7,365 bases of DNA from contig JBBSCO010000094.1 of assembly GCA_038250235.1 (NCBI GenBank), positions 1 to 7,365 of the forward strand, read 5' to 3'. Positions 1 to 5,997 of the stretch are shown here, in pieces. The first letter of the stretch is position 1. The number at the start of each line of letters is the position of its first letter. Below the pieces are notes generated by a model. The model was not told the DNA's origin. It was given only the letters and a program-made list of their open reading frames with translations, and did not search any database. Source of the stretch: JAAUTS01 sp038250235. Its GTDB lineage: Bacteria > Verrucomicrobiota > Verrucomicrobiia > Methylacidiphilales > JAAUTS01. The translations under genes were made by a program, and so were the position numbers.

Positions 1-1
1 G

Positions 2-634
2 CTGATTTCCGATGCCGCGCTGGCCCAGGGTGCGGGTGAGTGGTCGGAACAGGAGTTGTGGAAAGCACTTCATGACATGTTCCTTGAACAGAGGCTGAAT
101 GCATTTGTTGCCCAGGGGCAGTTCAATGAAACCAACTTCCTTAGCCGACGGCTCCGTTCTTTCTGCCAACGGGTTAGTCAGTTGCGCCTGCGCACCGTGG
201 GGTTCCGCGGTTGGGGGCATGTCTTCCCTCCGGACCTGATCGACGTGCCGCGCGCTGTTTTCCCGATGGGTGACTGTCGGCTTGTAGTGACGGGAACCAT
301 TTATGGGACACGCACGCATCCGGATTTTGGGCTGGAATTAGTGGATTACAAAGTTCTGCCGACACCGCCCGAAGAAAACCATCTGTTACCTCTGGCTTTG
401 AACGCCCTGATTCTTGGAGCGTTGAGGCCCAACGTCAGCTTCGGGCTGGGATTGGAAACTTTTTCGCCGGAATGGGAGCATGTGCCTGTGGAGCATTCCA
501 CCATCAACGCGCTTCTCCGTGAACGCATTGTTCCTGTTTTCTATGAATTGGTGAACCGTCCTTTGCCTGCCGATCTGAGAAACCCGGCTTTGGAATTTAT
601 CAGAGCGCCTCAGGCAACGCCCCGTTTGCACTAA
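2..634 (+). CDS. Unrecognised protein, 5' truncated by window; possible degenerate PD-(D/E)XK-like core
   Basis: The reading frame is open from base 2 without a stop, so the gene starts outside the window. The TTG at 56 is an internal codon and need not be the start. 210 residues are visible, with no signal peptide and no membrane segment. Around residues 93-135 (counting from base 2) a strand ending in VTGTIYG is followed by ELVDYK and then by a hydrophobic helix. This order resembles the GxxD...(D/E)xK...helix core of RecB/Cas4-type nucleases. The first acidic residue appears to be tyrosine (GTIY), so if the fold assignment is right the nuclease may be inactive. The resemblance is my inference from a short motif and could be chance. 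Nine bases separate the stop from the polysaccharide kinase gene on the same strand, so the two are probably co-transcribed. Coding is well supported; function is not. Confidence 0.7.
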   Translation: MISDAALAQGAGEWSEQELWKALHDMFLEQRLNAFVAQGQFNETNFLSRRLRSFCQRVSQLRLRTVGFRGWGHVFPPDLIDVPRAVFPMGDCRLVVTGTIYGTRTHPDFGLELVDYKVLPTPPEENHLLPLALNALILGALRPNVSFGLGLETFSPEWEHVPVEHSTINALLRERIVPVFYELVNRPLPADLRNPALEFIRAPQATPRLH

Positions 635-643
635 GCCTTACAA

Positions 644-2728
644 GTGAAAACTGAATACGTGAAACAGGAAACTTCCAACACCATACCCCAGCGCCTGAGG
701 CAGGCACGCAAGGCCAGTCCCAGTTATATTCTTCATGCCTTGGGCGAACAGGGATGGATTTTGGTTCTGACTGTTTTGGTAATACTTGTTCCCGCCCTGC
801 TGTTCCTGTTCCTTGCGCGCACAGAATACAAGGCCGGTGTCAGCTTTCAGATGGAAGTGACCGATCCTTCCTCTGGAGCCCTGGCTTCACCCAGTGCGGG
901 CTGGACGCTTCTTCCACGATTGCAGACTCCAGCTTTGATTCGTGACACGCTGGCCCGTTCGTCTTTGGTCGACAGGATTGCCTCGGCCTCTTCATTTACA
1001 GGTTCTTCAGCGGATCTGGATGGCCTGTCCCAGCATCTTTCGGTGCGGATAGAGCCGCTGATTGATAACGGCTCGGGGAGCGTGCAATTGAGCATGCAAT
1101 CCGTTGATCCTGCCGGGGTGGAGGCGTTTCTACCTGAACTGGTCAGGAATTTTGCCGCTTTGGCCGCTGTGTCCCAGCGTGATACAAAATTGGGCCGCAT
1201 CAAAATACTCGAGCAAAATCTGGAAGAAGCCCAGAAGTCTTCGGTCGAGGCGCAGGATCGCCTGAAGCAATACACTCAGCAGGTGCAGGTGTTGGATCCG
1301 GATGGCAGCGGAAAGTTGATCAACCGCATCGATTATCTCCGCATGCAACTACAGGAAGTTTCGGAGGAGGCGGCCCAGTGGAAACAGGACTACGAAAAAG
1401 TTGATAAGCTGAGGGGGGATCCCGTTGCTTTGTTGGAAGTTCCTGAAATTGCCACCCATTCCACGATCAAAGCAGTGAAACGCCAGATGAATGAGCAGGA
1501 AACACTGGTCAAAAAACTTCTGGAATCCGGACTGACTGAAGACAAGACCGAAATCGTGGCGTCCCGTCTTCGTCTGGAAGACATCAACAAAGTCATGGCG
1601 GATGCCGCACTTCAGTTTCCTGATCTTTTGTTGAACGAATACAAGAAGGCGGAATTTCTGAAGAAGCAGGCGGAGGAACGCATCCAGAAACAACAGGAAG
1701 CGGATCAGAAGTTCAAGACGGAGGGGATAACTCTAGGGAACCTGCAGGCAGCCGCAGATTCAGCGCGGGGACGGTATGAGGGACTTTTGAGAACGCAGGT
1801 GGACTCCCAAGTGGCCAAAGAAGAAGGCCAGGCCAGGCCGCTTCCTTTGGAGCCGGTTGTTATTCCGAGGATGCAAACAAGCCTGAGCGGGCAGATTCTC
1901 CTCTGGGTTTCCTTCGGTGTAGGATTGGTTCTGGGCATACTTCTCATGTTTTCCAGGCACAACAACAACCAGCGTATCCGCACCGTGCATGAAGCGGAAC
2001 AGTCGCTTGGCGTGCCGGTTGTGGGTGTGGTGCCTCTGGATGAATCGATCAACAATCTTGCCCCGGAAGCACTCCAACAGCGCCGCAAAGATGAGCCCCT
2101 TATCGAAGCCTATCGAAGCATACGCGCCTTTATTTCCGTATCCACACAGGACTCCATTAAACGCATCTTTTTGGTCACCAGCCCGAATCCCGGCGACGGG
2201 AAAACATCTTCCGCCGTTCATTTTGCCTTATCGATGGCCCAAAGTGGAAAGAAGACTCTGTTGGTGGATGCGGATCTCCGTCGTCCAAGCCTGAGCCGGG
2301 CTTTGTTGAAAAGCGACAAATTGCCGGGCCTGGCCGACTTCGCCATGGGAATTGACACGATTGAAAACCTGAGTCATCAGCCGATTCCGAATCTTTATGT
2401 GCTTCCTGCAGGACGCAGAATACCCAATCCGGCGGAGCTTTTAAGCAATCCCTGGCTCAAAGAATTTATCAAGGAAGCGCTGGATCGCTTTGATTGCATC
2501 GTTTTGGACAGTGCCCCGATCAATACAGTGGGTGACAGTGTCCTGCTACTTCCTTATGTGCAGGGAGTGATCCTAGTGGTGAACAGCAGGGAAAACAGCG
2601 TGCAGTCTGTTGCCCGGGCCATTCAAACCGTGCGTGCCGGTCATGGTGAGTTGCTGGGATTGATTCTGAACCGGATGCCCAAGGGCAGCGTGGTGACCTA
2701 CGGCGACAAGCCGACGGCTAAGGCCTGA
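644..2728 (+). CDS. Polysaccharide co-polymerase / BY-type tyrosine kinase (GumC/Wzc-like fusion)
   Basis: 694 aa inner-membrane protein that should control chain length and export of an exopolysaccharide or capsule and autophosphorylate on tyrosine. A basic cytoplasmic N-terminus (1-37) leads to membrane helix 1 (about 38-58), a periplasmic Wzz-type region with long coiled-coil stretches (about 183-395), a proline-rich segment (399-409) and membrane helix 2 (about 417-436). The cytoplasmic kinase follows. It has the EX2RX2R oligomerisation motif (E488, R491, R494), Walker A SPNPGDGKT (513-521), Walker A' LLVDADLRRP (539-548) and Walker B CIVLDSAP (618-625). The arrangement matches Proteobacteria-style fused kinases rather than split CapA/CapB pairs. 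The C-terminal tail is short and holds a single tyrosine (Y686), without the usual tyrosine cluster. The GTG at 644 is chosen because no ATG occurs before residue 70, which would remove helix 1. No Shine-Dalgarno is visible, which fits translation following the upstream gene. Confidence 0.93.
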   Translation: MKTEYVKQETSNTIPQRLRQARKASPSYILHALGEQGWILVLTVLVILVPALLFLFLARTEYKAGVSFQMEVTDPSSGALASPSAGWTLLPRLQTPALIRDTLARSSLVDRIASASSFTGSSADLDGLSQHLSVRIEPLIDNGSGSVQLSMQSVDPAGVEAFLPELVRNFAALAAVSQRDTKLGRIKILEQNLEEAQKSSVEAQDRLKQYTQQVQVLDPDGSGKLINRIDYLRMQLQEVSEEAAQWKQDYEKVDKLRGDPVALLEVPEIATHSTIKAVKRQMNEQETLVKKLLESGLTEDKTEIVASRLRLEDINKVMADAALQFPDLLLNEYKKAEFLKKQAEERIQKQQEADQKFKTEGITLGNLQAAADSARGRYEGLLRTQVDSQVAKEEGQARPLPLEPVVIPRMQTSLSGQILLWVSFGVGLVLGILLMFSRHNNNQRIRTVHEAEQSLGVPVVGVVPLDESINNLAPEALQQRRKDEPLIEAYRSIRAFISVSTQDSIKRIFLVTSPNPGDGKTSSAVHFALSMAQSGKKTLLVDADLRRPSLSRALLKSDKLPGLADFAMGIDTIENLSHQPIPNLYVLPAGRRIPNPAELLSNPWLKEFIKEALDRFDCIVLDSAPINTVGDSVLLLPYVQGVILVVNSRENSVQSVARAIQTVRAGHGELLGLILNRMPKGSVVTYGDKPTAKA

Positions 2729-2807
2729 GTTTTTGCGGGCCCTCTTCTGAACCAATTTTATGGGCGGGTGGTTGCTCGAATAAAAACCAGCTGGCAAATC
2801 ACTCCAA

Positions 2808-2823
2808 CCATTTTTTAAAATGG
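2808..2823. other. AT-rich palindrome downstream of kinase gene
   Basis: CCATTTTTTAAAATGG has 7-bp arms CCATTTT/AAAATGG around TT. It lies 80 bases after the kinase stop codon. The stem is too AT-rich for a standard intrinsic terminator. It could be a weak bidirectional end between the convergent kinase and ruvB transcripts, or a protein site, or chance. Confidence 0.25.
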
Positions 2824-2976
2824 CAACGCGCCTGTTACAACCATGCCGTAAGAAATGAGGAGGCCGTAGTTCCCATTTTTCTATATACCTATTTAAATCC
2901 CCATCGGGCCGGTCTTTGTTCCTGCAAAGAAATTTGGAAAGGGTTTTACTTTTGTGAACCTCTATACCGGAGTGGT

Positions 2977-3054
2977 TGTAGGAGCGTGCTTGCCACGCGA
3001 AGGGCGGTGACTTGTCAGCAGCTCAGACCATCGCGACGCGAGGTCGCTCCTACA
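2977..3054. repeat. Inverted pair of REP-type palindromes (REPIN-like)
   Basis: The left copy (2977-3000) begins TGTAGGAGCG and ends CACGCGA. The right copy (3031-3054), read on the minus strand, begins TGTAGGAGCG and ends GTCGCGA. Each folds on its own: GCGTG/CACGC in the left copy and GCGAC/GTCGC in the right. They are separated by 30 bases. A GTAGG head, a short hairpin and a paired inverted arrangement are the hallmarks of REP sequences mobilised by RAYT (TnpA-REP) enzymes. The pair starts 25 bases downstream of the ruvB stop, a typical position for REPs, where the folded RNA can protect or end the transcript. Confidence 0.75.
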
Positions 3055-3079
3055 TCGGGAGCCCCAAATCAGGATCAAA

Positions 3080-4102
3080 CTACAGCAAATCGCCCTGACG
3101 CTTCACGACTTTCATGCCCAGTGATTCATAAGCTTTGGGTAAAGCGATGCGGCCCTGCTGGGTTCGCTGCAGATAGCCCTCCATAATCAAATAAGGCTCA
3201 TGAACTTCCTCCAAGGTTCCGGCTTCTTCACCCACAGCCACGGCCAGTGAGCCCAGTCCGACAGGTCCGCCCTGATATTTGACAATCAGGGTTTCCAGGA
3301 TCCTCTTGTCCATTTCATCAAGACCTGAGGCGTCAATTTCCAGCATGTTCAGGGCATTGTCCGCCACCGTCTTGGTGACGTGACCCTCGGCTCTGACTAG
3401 GGCAAAGTCCCGCACCCAGCGCAAGAGGTTGTTGGAAATGCGCGGAGTGCCACGGGAACGACGGGCAATTTCAAAGGCTGCATCCTCTTCAATTTTAAGA
3501 TCCAACAGACCACTGGAGCGCAGGACGATCGATTTCAGAATTTCAGAATCATAATACTCAAGCCGGTTGGTCATGCCAAAGCGCGAACGCAAAGGGGAGC
3601 TGAGCATGCCGGGTCGCGTGGTGGCACCGATGAGGGTGAATTTCGGCAGGTTCAGGCAAACACTGCGGGCGCTGGGACCCTGGTCGATAATGATGTCGAT
3701 CCGGAAATCCTCCATGGCGGGATAAAGATATTCCTCGATTGATTTGTTAAGTCGGTGGATTTCATCGATGAAGAGAACGTCATTTTCTTCGAGTGAAGTC
3801 AACAGGCCGGCCAGGTCGCCCGCCTTTTCCAGGGTCGGCCCCGACGTGATGCGGATCTGCACGCCCATGGCCTTGGCCAGAATGTGGGCCAGGGTCGTTT
3901 TCCCCAGGCCCGGTGGCCCGCTGAGGAGTATGTGCTCCAGGGATTCCCCGCGGATGCGGGCCGACTGGATCATGACTTCCAGGCGTTCTTTGACCTTGGC
4001 CTGGCCGACAAAGTCATCGAGTTCGGTTGGGCGCAGCGAATGATCCTGGGCGGAGTTCGGGGCTGATGGATCGTTCAGGTGTTGGGTGAGTTTTTCAGGC
4101 AT
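3080..4102 (-). CDS. ruvB: Holliday junction branch-migration ATPase RuvB
   Basis: 340 aa, normal length for the family. RuvB is the AAA+ motor that forms hexamers on both sides of a RuvA-bound Holliday junction and pulls DNA through, driving branch migration in recombinational repair. Visible landmarks are the FVGQ start of the AAA+ domain (31-34), Walker A GPPGLGKTT (62-70), Walker B FIDEIH (111-116), the RuvB-specific beta-hairpin region (about 134-148), sensor 1 GATTRPG (159-165), arginine finger R174 in LRSRFG, sensor 2 SRGTPR (216-221), and the C-terminal winged helix with GGPVGL (278-283) and LQRTQQGR (311-318). No key residue is missing. The ATG at 4102 gives the usual N-terminus; no Shine-Dalgarno precedes it. 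It follows ruvA after 119 bases filled mostly by a repeat, so expression depends on read-through of that element or on a promoter within it. Confidence 0.98.
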   Translation of the reverse strand: MPEKLTQHLNDPSAPNSAQDHSLRPTELDDFVGQAKVKERLEVMIQSARIRGESLEHILLSGPPGLGKTTLAHILAKAMGVQIRITSGPTLEKAGDLAGLLTSLEENDVLFIDEIHRLNKSIEEYLYPAMEDFRIDIIIDQGPSARSVCLNLPKFTLIGATTRPGMLSSPLRSRFGMTNRLEYYDSEILKSIVLRSSGLLDLKIEEDAAFEIARRSRGTPRISNNLLRWVRDFALVRAEGHVTKTVADNALNMLEIDASGLDEMDKRILETLIVKYQGGPVGLGSLAVAVGEEAGTLEEVHEPYLIMEGYLQRTQQGRIALPKAYESLGMKVVKRQGDLL

Positions 4103-4119
4103 ACGAAGACCAAAGAAAA

Positions 4120-4224
4120 TTAACGCAAAGACGCCAAGGGTGAAAGACGCAAGTTTTGGAGCCTCATTTTCGATAAGAAAGCCTTGATTGAACAGCGTCT
4201 TTGCGGCCTAAACTCTTTGCATTA
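4120..4224. repeat. 105-bp MITE-like element with TTAA-bounded inverted ends, between ruvA and ruvB
   Basis: The ends are TTAACGCAAAG (4120-4130) and CTTTGCATTAA (4214-4224), inverted copies matching at 10 of 11 bases. An inner perfect 11-bp inverted pair, CGCAAAGACGC (4124-4134) and GCGTCTTTGCG (4195-4205), and a further partial copy AAAGACGCAAG (4143-4153) lie inside. It encodes nothing. Terminal TTAA plus inverted ends suggests a non-autonomous mobile element or a dispersed intergenic repeat; AACGCAAAGACGC-type repeats are, to my recollection, common in several bacterial phyla. The outer end overlaps the last codon (stop) of ruvA, and the element makes up most of the ruvA-ruvB spacer. Its strong self-complementarity could affect ruvB expression. 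Confidence 0.65.
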
Positions 4225-4815
4225 AAGCGTCTTCAAAGCGTTTCGGATGGTTTCTTCCACACTCGCTTTGACTCCCACCGTGGTGACCGCCCTGATGGCG
4301 TCTGGTTGTTTGTAGCCCAAGGCAATGAGGGCCAGCACAGCATCGTTGAGTTGTTTCTGTCCGGGATCGAGCACGGGTCCGGAAGTGACAGAGGCACTGA
4401 CCGTGAAAGTAAGACCTACTTTGTCTTTCAGCTCGACGACGATACGTTCGGCAGTCTTTTTGCCGAGGCCTTTTATTTTGGAAAGAAAGGCAATGTCCTG
4501 TAGGGCCACGGCCGATTGAAACTGGTCGGGATGGGCTCCGCTCAAAACAGAGAGGGCGAGTTTGGGTCCGACGCCTGAGACGTTGTTGACCAGGAGCAGG
4601 AACAGGTCTTTCTCCGGGCGGGTGAAAAATCCGTAAAGGACATGGGCATCTTCACGAACCTGTAGATACGTATGCAGGGCGATTTCCTGGCCGGGAAGGG
4701 GTAGTTTTTCAAACGTGGAAAAAGGAATAAGAATTTCATAACCAACATCCCTCACGTCGAGGATCAGTTTGTTGGGGAGAACATCGATGAGTTTACCTTT
4801 GAGAAATGCAATCAT
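4222..4815 (-). CDS. ruvA: Holliday junction DNA-binding protein RuvA
   Basis: 197 aa, close to the usual 190-205. RuvA tetramers hold the four-way junction in a square-planar form and load RuvB. Domain I (1-63) is the OB fold starting MIAFLKGKL and carries the acidic pin E55-D56 in VREDAHVLYGF. Domain II holds two helix-hairpin-helix motifs, VSGVGPKLA (79-87) and IKGLGKKTA (114-122). A flexible linker (about 138-155) leads to domain III (about 156-197), the RuvB-contacting three-helix domain with LIALGYKQPDAIRAV. The ATG overlaps the ruvC stop as ATGA (4812-4815), indicating translational coupling. A weak GGAAAG lies 7 bases before the ATG inside ruvC. The TAA stop is contributed by the end of the 105-bp repeat. 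Confidence 0.98.
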   Translation of the reverse strand: MIAFLKGKLIDVLPNKLILDVRDVGYEILIPFSTFEKLPLPGQEIALHTYLQVREDAHVLYGFFTRPEKDLFLLLVNNVSGVGPKLALSVLSGAHPDQFQSAVALQDIAFLSKIKGLGKKTAERIVVELKDKVGLTFTVSASVTSGPVLDPGQKQLNDAVLALIALGYKQPDAIRAVTTVGVKASVEETIRNALKTL

Positions 4816-5360
4816 GGAATAACTTTCCGGTTCCTGGTTCTGAGTGCCAGAGATTTTCTTGATTTTACAAGTGAGGGTTGCAGCAGTTTGGGATGATTCA
4901 TGGCGCGGGCGTGGGTCATGGCAATGGCCAGGGCATCGGCCGCATCGGAAGGGGGATTTTCCCGAAGTCCGAGGAGAACGCGCATCATGAAAGACACCTG
5001 GTCTTTTTGGGCGCCACCATGGCCTGTGGCGGATTTTTTGATGAGTTTGGCCGGATATTCGGTGATGGCCAGTCCAGCTCCTGCCACGGCCACCAATGCA
5101 GCGCCGCGGGCCGAACCCATGATGATCGCGGTTCGCGTGCTTTGCACGTAGATGATTTTTTCGATGGCGGCGGTTTCCGGACGGTATTCAAGAATAAGTT
5201 CACTCAGCTTCTGATAGATCTGATGAAGGCAGAATTCTGGAGGGCGGGAAGGGGGATTGGGGATCGTGCCGTAGGTCAGGGACACTGTCTTATTGCCAGT
5301 GGTATCGATCACCGCATAGCCGGTGCTTCGGATGGAGGGATCGATGCCGAGAATACGCAT
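4812..5360 (-). CDS. ruvC: Crossover junction endodeoxyribonuclease RuvC
   Basis: 182 aa RNase H-fold resolvase that makes the paired cuts resolving Holliday junctions bound by RuvAB. The catalytic acidic residues are all present: D7 in LGIDPS, E67 in AAIEK, and D139 and D142 in SDAADALAIA. Basic residues K105, K109 and K119 sit in the DNA-binding stretch. A basic tail of about 25 residues (158-182) follows the core. The frame is open upstream to a possible start at 5459, but the family begins directly before ILGIDP, so the ATG at 5360 is chosen. The extra 33 residues would also run across the promoter. ruvC leads the ruvCA unit. A promoter-like pair of hexamers stands just upstream and no Shine-Dalgarno is visible. 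Confidence 0.97.
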   Translation of the reverse strand: MRILGIDPSIRSTGYAVIDTTGNKTVSLTYGTIPNPPSRPPEFCLHQIYQKLSELILEYRPETAAIEKIIYVQSTRTAIIMGSARGAALVAVAGAGLAITEYPAKLIKKSATGHGGAQKDQVSFMMRVLLGLRENPPSDAADALAIAMTHARAMNHPKLLQPSLVKSRKSLALRTRNRKVIP

Positions 5361-5366
5361 GGAAGG

Positions 5367-5395
5367 AATGTACAAGGGAAGAGCTTTTTTGTCCA
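5367..5395 (-). promoter_or_regulatory. Candidate sigma-70-type promoter of ruvC
   Basis: Reading the minus strand, TGGACA (5395-5390, 5 of 6 to TTGACA) and TACATT (5372-5367, 4 of 6 to TATAAT) are separated by 17 bases. The -10 ends 6 bases before the ruvC ATG, so transcription would begin at or within a base of the start codon and give a leaderless message. Based on consensus matching only. Confidence 0.45.
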
Positions 5396-5415
5396 CCGTA
5401 GCCGATCCTGGATGA

Positions 5416-5444
5416 TTGACGGGGAGCCGCTCCTGGGGCATACT
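5416..5444 (+). promoter_or_regulatory. Candidate promoter of the small exported protein gene
   Basis: TTGACG (5416-5421, 5 of 6) and CATACT (5439-5444, 4 of 6) are spaced by 17 bases, and the -10 ends 6 bases before the ATG at 5451. It is back to back with the ruvC promoter candidate, with 20 bases between the two -35 hexamers. Consensus matching only. Confidence 0.38.
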
Positions 5445-5450
5445 GAAAGG

Positions 5451-5783
5451 ATGAAACAAGCTCTTTTTCTCGCCATGGCACTGGGAGTCAGTTCTGCCTT
5501 TGCCCAGGATGGCCGATTTGAGTCATCCCCGAACAAGCCCAAAGAGATCATGCAAAAAAAGCCGGCCGCAGTGGCCGGTGAAAAAATCCAGCCCAAGGCA
5601 ACTGGTCTGGTCGTGATGATGTCTGAGCATGGGCTTCAGGTATTCAACCCCTTGGCCCCGGCAGAACTGGGTGATGGACGCAAGCAGGTAACCCAGAACA
5701 TTAAAAATACAGGTCCGGCCAGCAATCCGGAAGAGGATAAAAGACCCTTTGGTGGAATCATTCTGGTGGGTTTGGAATTCTAG
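5451..5783 (+). CDS. Small predicted exported protein, unrecognised
   Basis: 110 aa. The first 18 residues form a compact Sec-type signal peptide: MKQ, a hydrophobic core ALFLAMALGVSS, then AFA before Q19, a good signal-peptidase I site. The mature part is about 92 residues, rich in K, P, G and E, low in cysteine (none) and without a further membrane helix; it ends in the hydrophobic run GGIILVGLEF. I recognise no domain. The frame continues upstream antisense to ruvC as far as 4878, but that extension is a shadow of ruvC and the signal peptide fixes the start at 5451. The gene diverges from ruvC and converges with fic. Doubts: there is no Shine-Dalgarno, no homologue recalled, and a terminator-like hairpin for the opposite strand lies within it. 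The signal peptide plus a promoter-like sequence favour a real gene. Confidence 0.6.
   Translation: MKQALFLAMALGVSSAFAQDGRFESSPNKPKEIMQKKPAAVAGEKIQPKATGLVVMMSEHGLQVFNPLAPAELGDGRKQVTQNIKNTGPASNPEEDKRPFGGIILVGLEF
5554..5578 (-). terminator. Intrinsic terminator for minus-strand (fic) read-through, inside the small exported gene
   Basis: Read on the minus strand, CCGGCC (5578-5573), loop ACTGC, GGCCGG (5567-5562), one C, then seven T (5560-5554). A 6-bp all-GC stem followed by T7 is a textbook intrinsic terminator. It faces transcripts coming from fic and would stop them about 420 bases past the fic stop and 200 bases before ruvC. On the plus strand the stem is followed by only TGAAAAAA, so it should not end transcription of the exported-protein gene. 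Confidence 0.55.
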
Positions 5784-5833
5784 GCCTCAGTGTTTCCATC
5801 AAGAATCAAGGGAAGAACGATTTCCTCTCGATC

Positions 5834-5854
5834 CCCCGGACGTCAGCCACGGGG
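5834..5854. other. Weak hairpin between the convergent exported-protein and fic genes
   Basis: CCCCG (5834-5838) and CGGGG (5850-5854) can pair around an 11-base loop, followed on the plus strand by TTAATTT. This is the only candidate end signal for the exported-protein gene in the 214-base gap 5784-5997, where I otherwise see nothing. The stem is short and the T-run is broken. Confidence 0.22.
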
Positions 5855-5997
5855 TTAATTTAGAACCATTCCTTCGGCTCCGCCTTCCTCGGGCAAACAG
5901 CACCCTTTTCACCCACTAACAGAACCTAGACCTAAACAACTTGAAACTGGGTGATGAAGGCCAGGCGGCCCAACTCCATCCCGTGTTGATGGACAAA

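Larger units (their letters stand above)
2729..3079. other. Gene-free gap between convergent kinase gene and ruvB
   Basis: 351 bases with no credible coding region; short frames here run through a repeat and resemble nothing. The gap holds an AT-rich middle (2876-2898), a 7-bp-arm palindrome CCATTTTTTAAAATGG at 2808-2823, a weak hairpin TCTTTG/CAAAGA at 2913-2930 and the REP pair at 2977-3054. I see no classical GC-stem plus T-run terminator after the kinase gene. Confidence 0.7.

Noticed and set aside
847..1275. Minus-strand frame of 142 codons within the kinase gene
   Set aside because: Shadow of the well-supported kinase frame; its composition is serine/arginine/cysteine-rich as expected for a shadow.
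2881..2900. AT-rich tract as a promoter for an unseen gene or small RNA
   Set aside because: No well-spaced -35/-10 pair and no downstream gene or clear terminator on either strand.
2986..3186. Short plus-strand frame of 66 codons
   Set aside because: It runs through the REP pair and antisense into ruvB, and has no protein-like features.
5361..5459. N-terminal extension of RuvC by 33 residues
   Set aside because: RuvC proteins begin directly before ILGIDP. The extension has no family counterpart and would overlap the divergent gene start and the promoter hexamers.
4878..5783. A 301-codon plus-strand frame reading through ruvC
   Set aside because: The first 191 codons are antisense to ruvC, which has all catalytic residues. 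Only the part from 5451 with the signal peptide is kept as a gene.
5665..5956. 12-bp direct repeat AACTGGGTGATG at 5665-5676 and 5945-5956
   Set aside because: About one such pair is expected by chance in a window of this size; the flanks do not match, so there is no support for an attachment site or insertion boundary.
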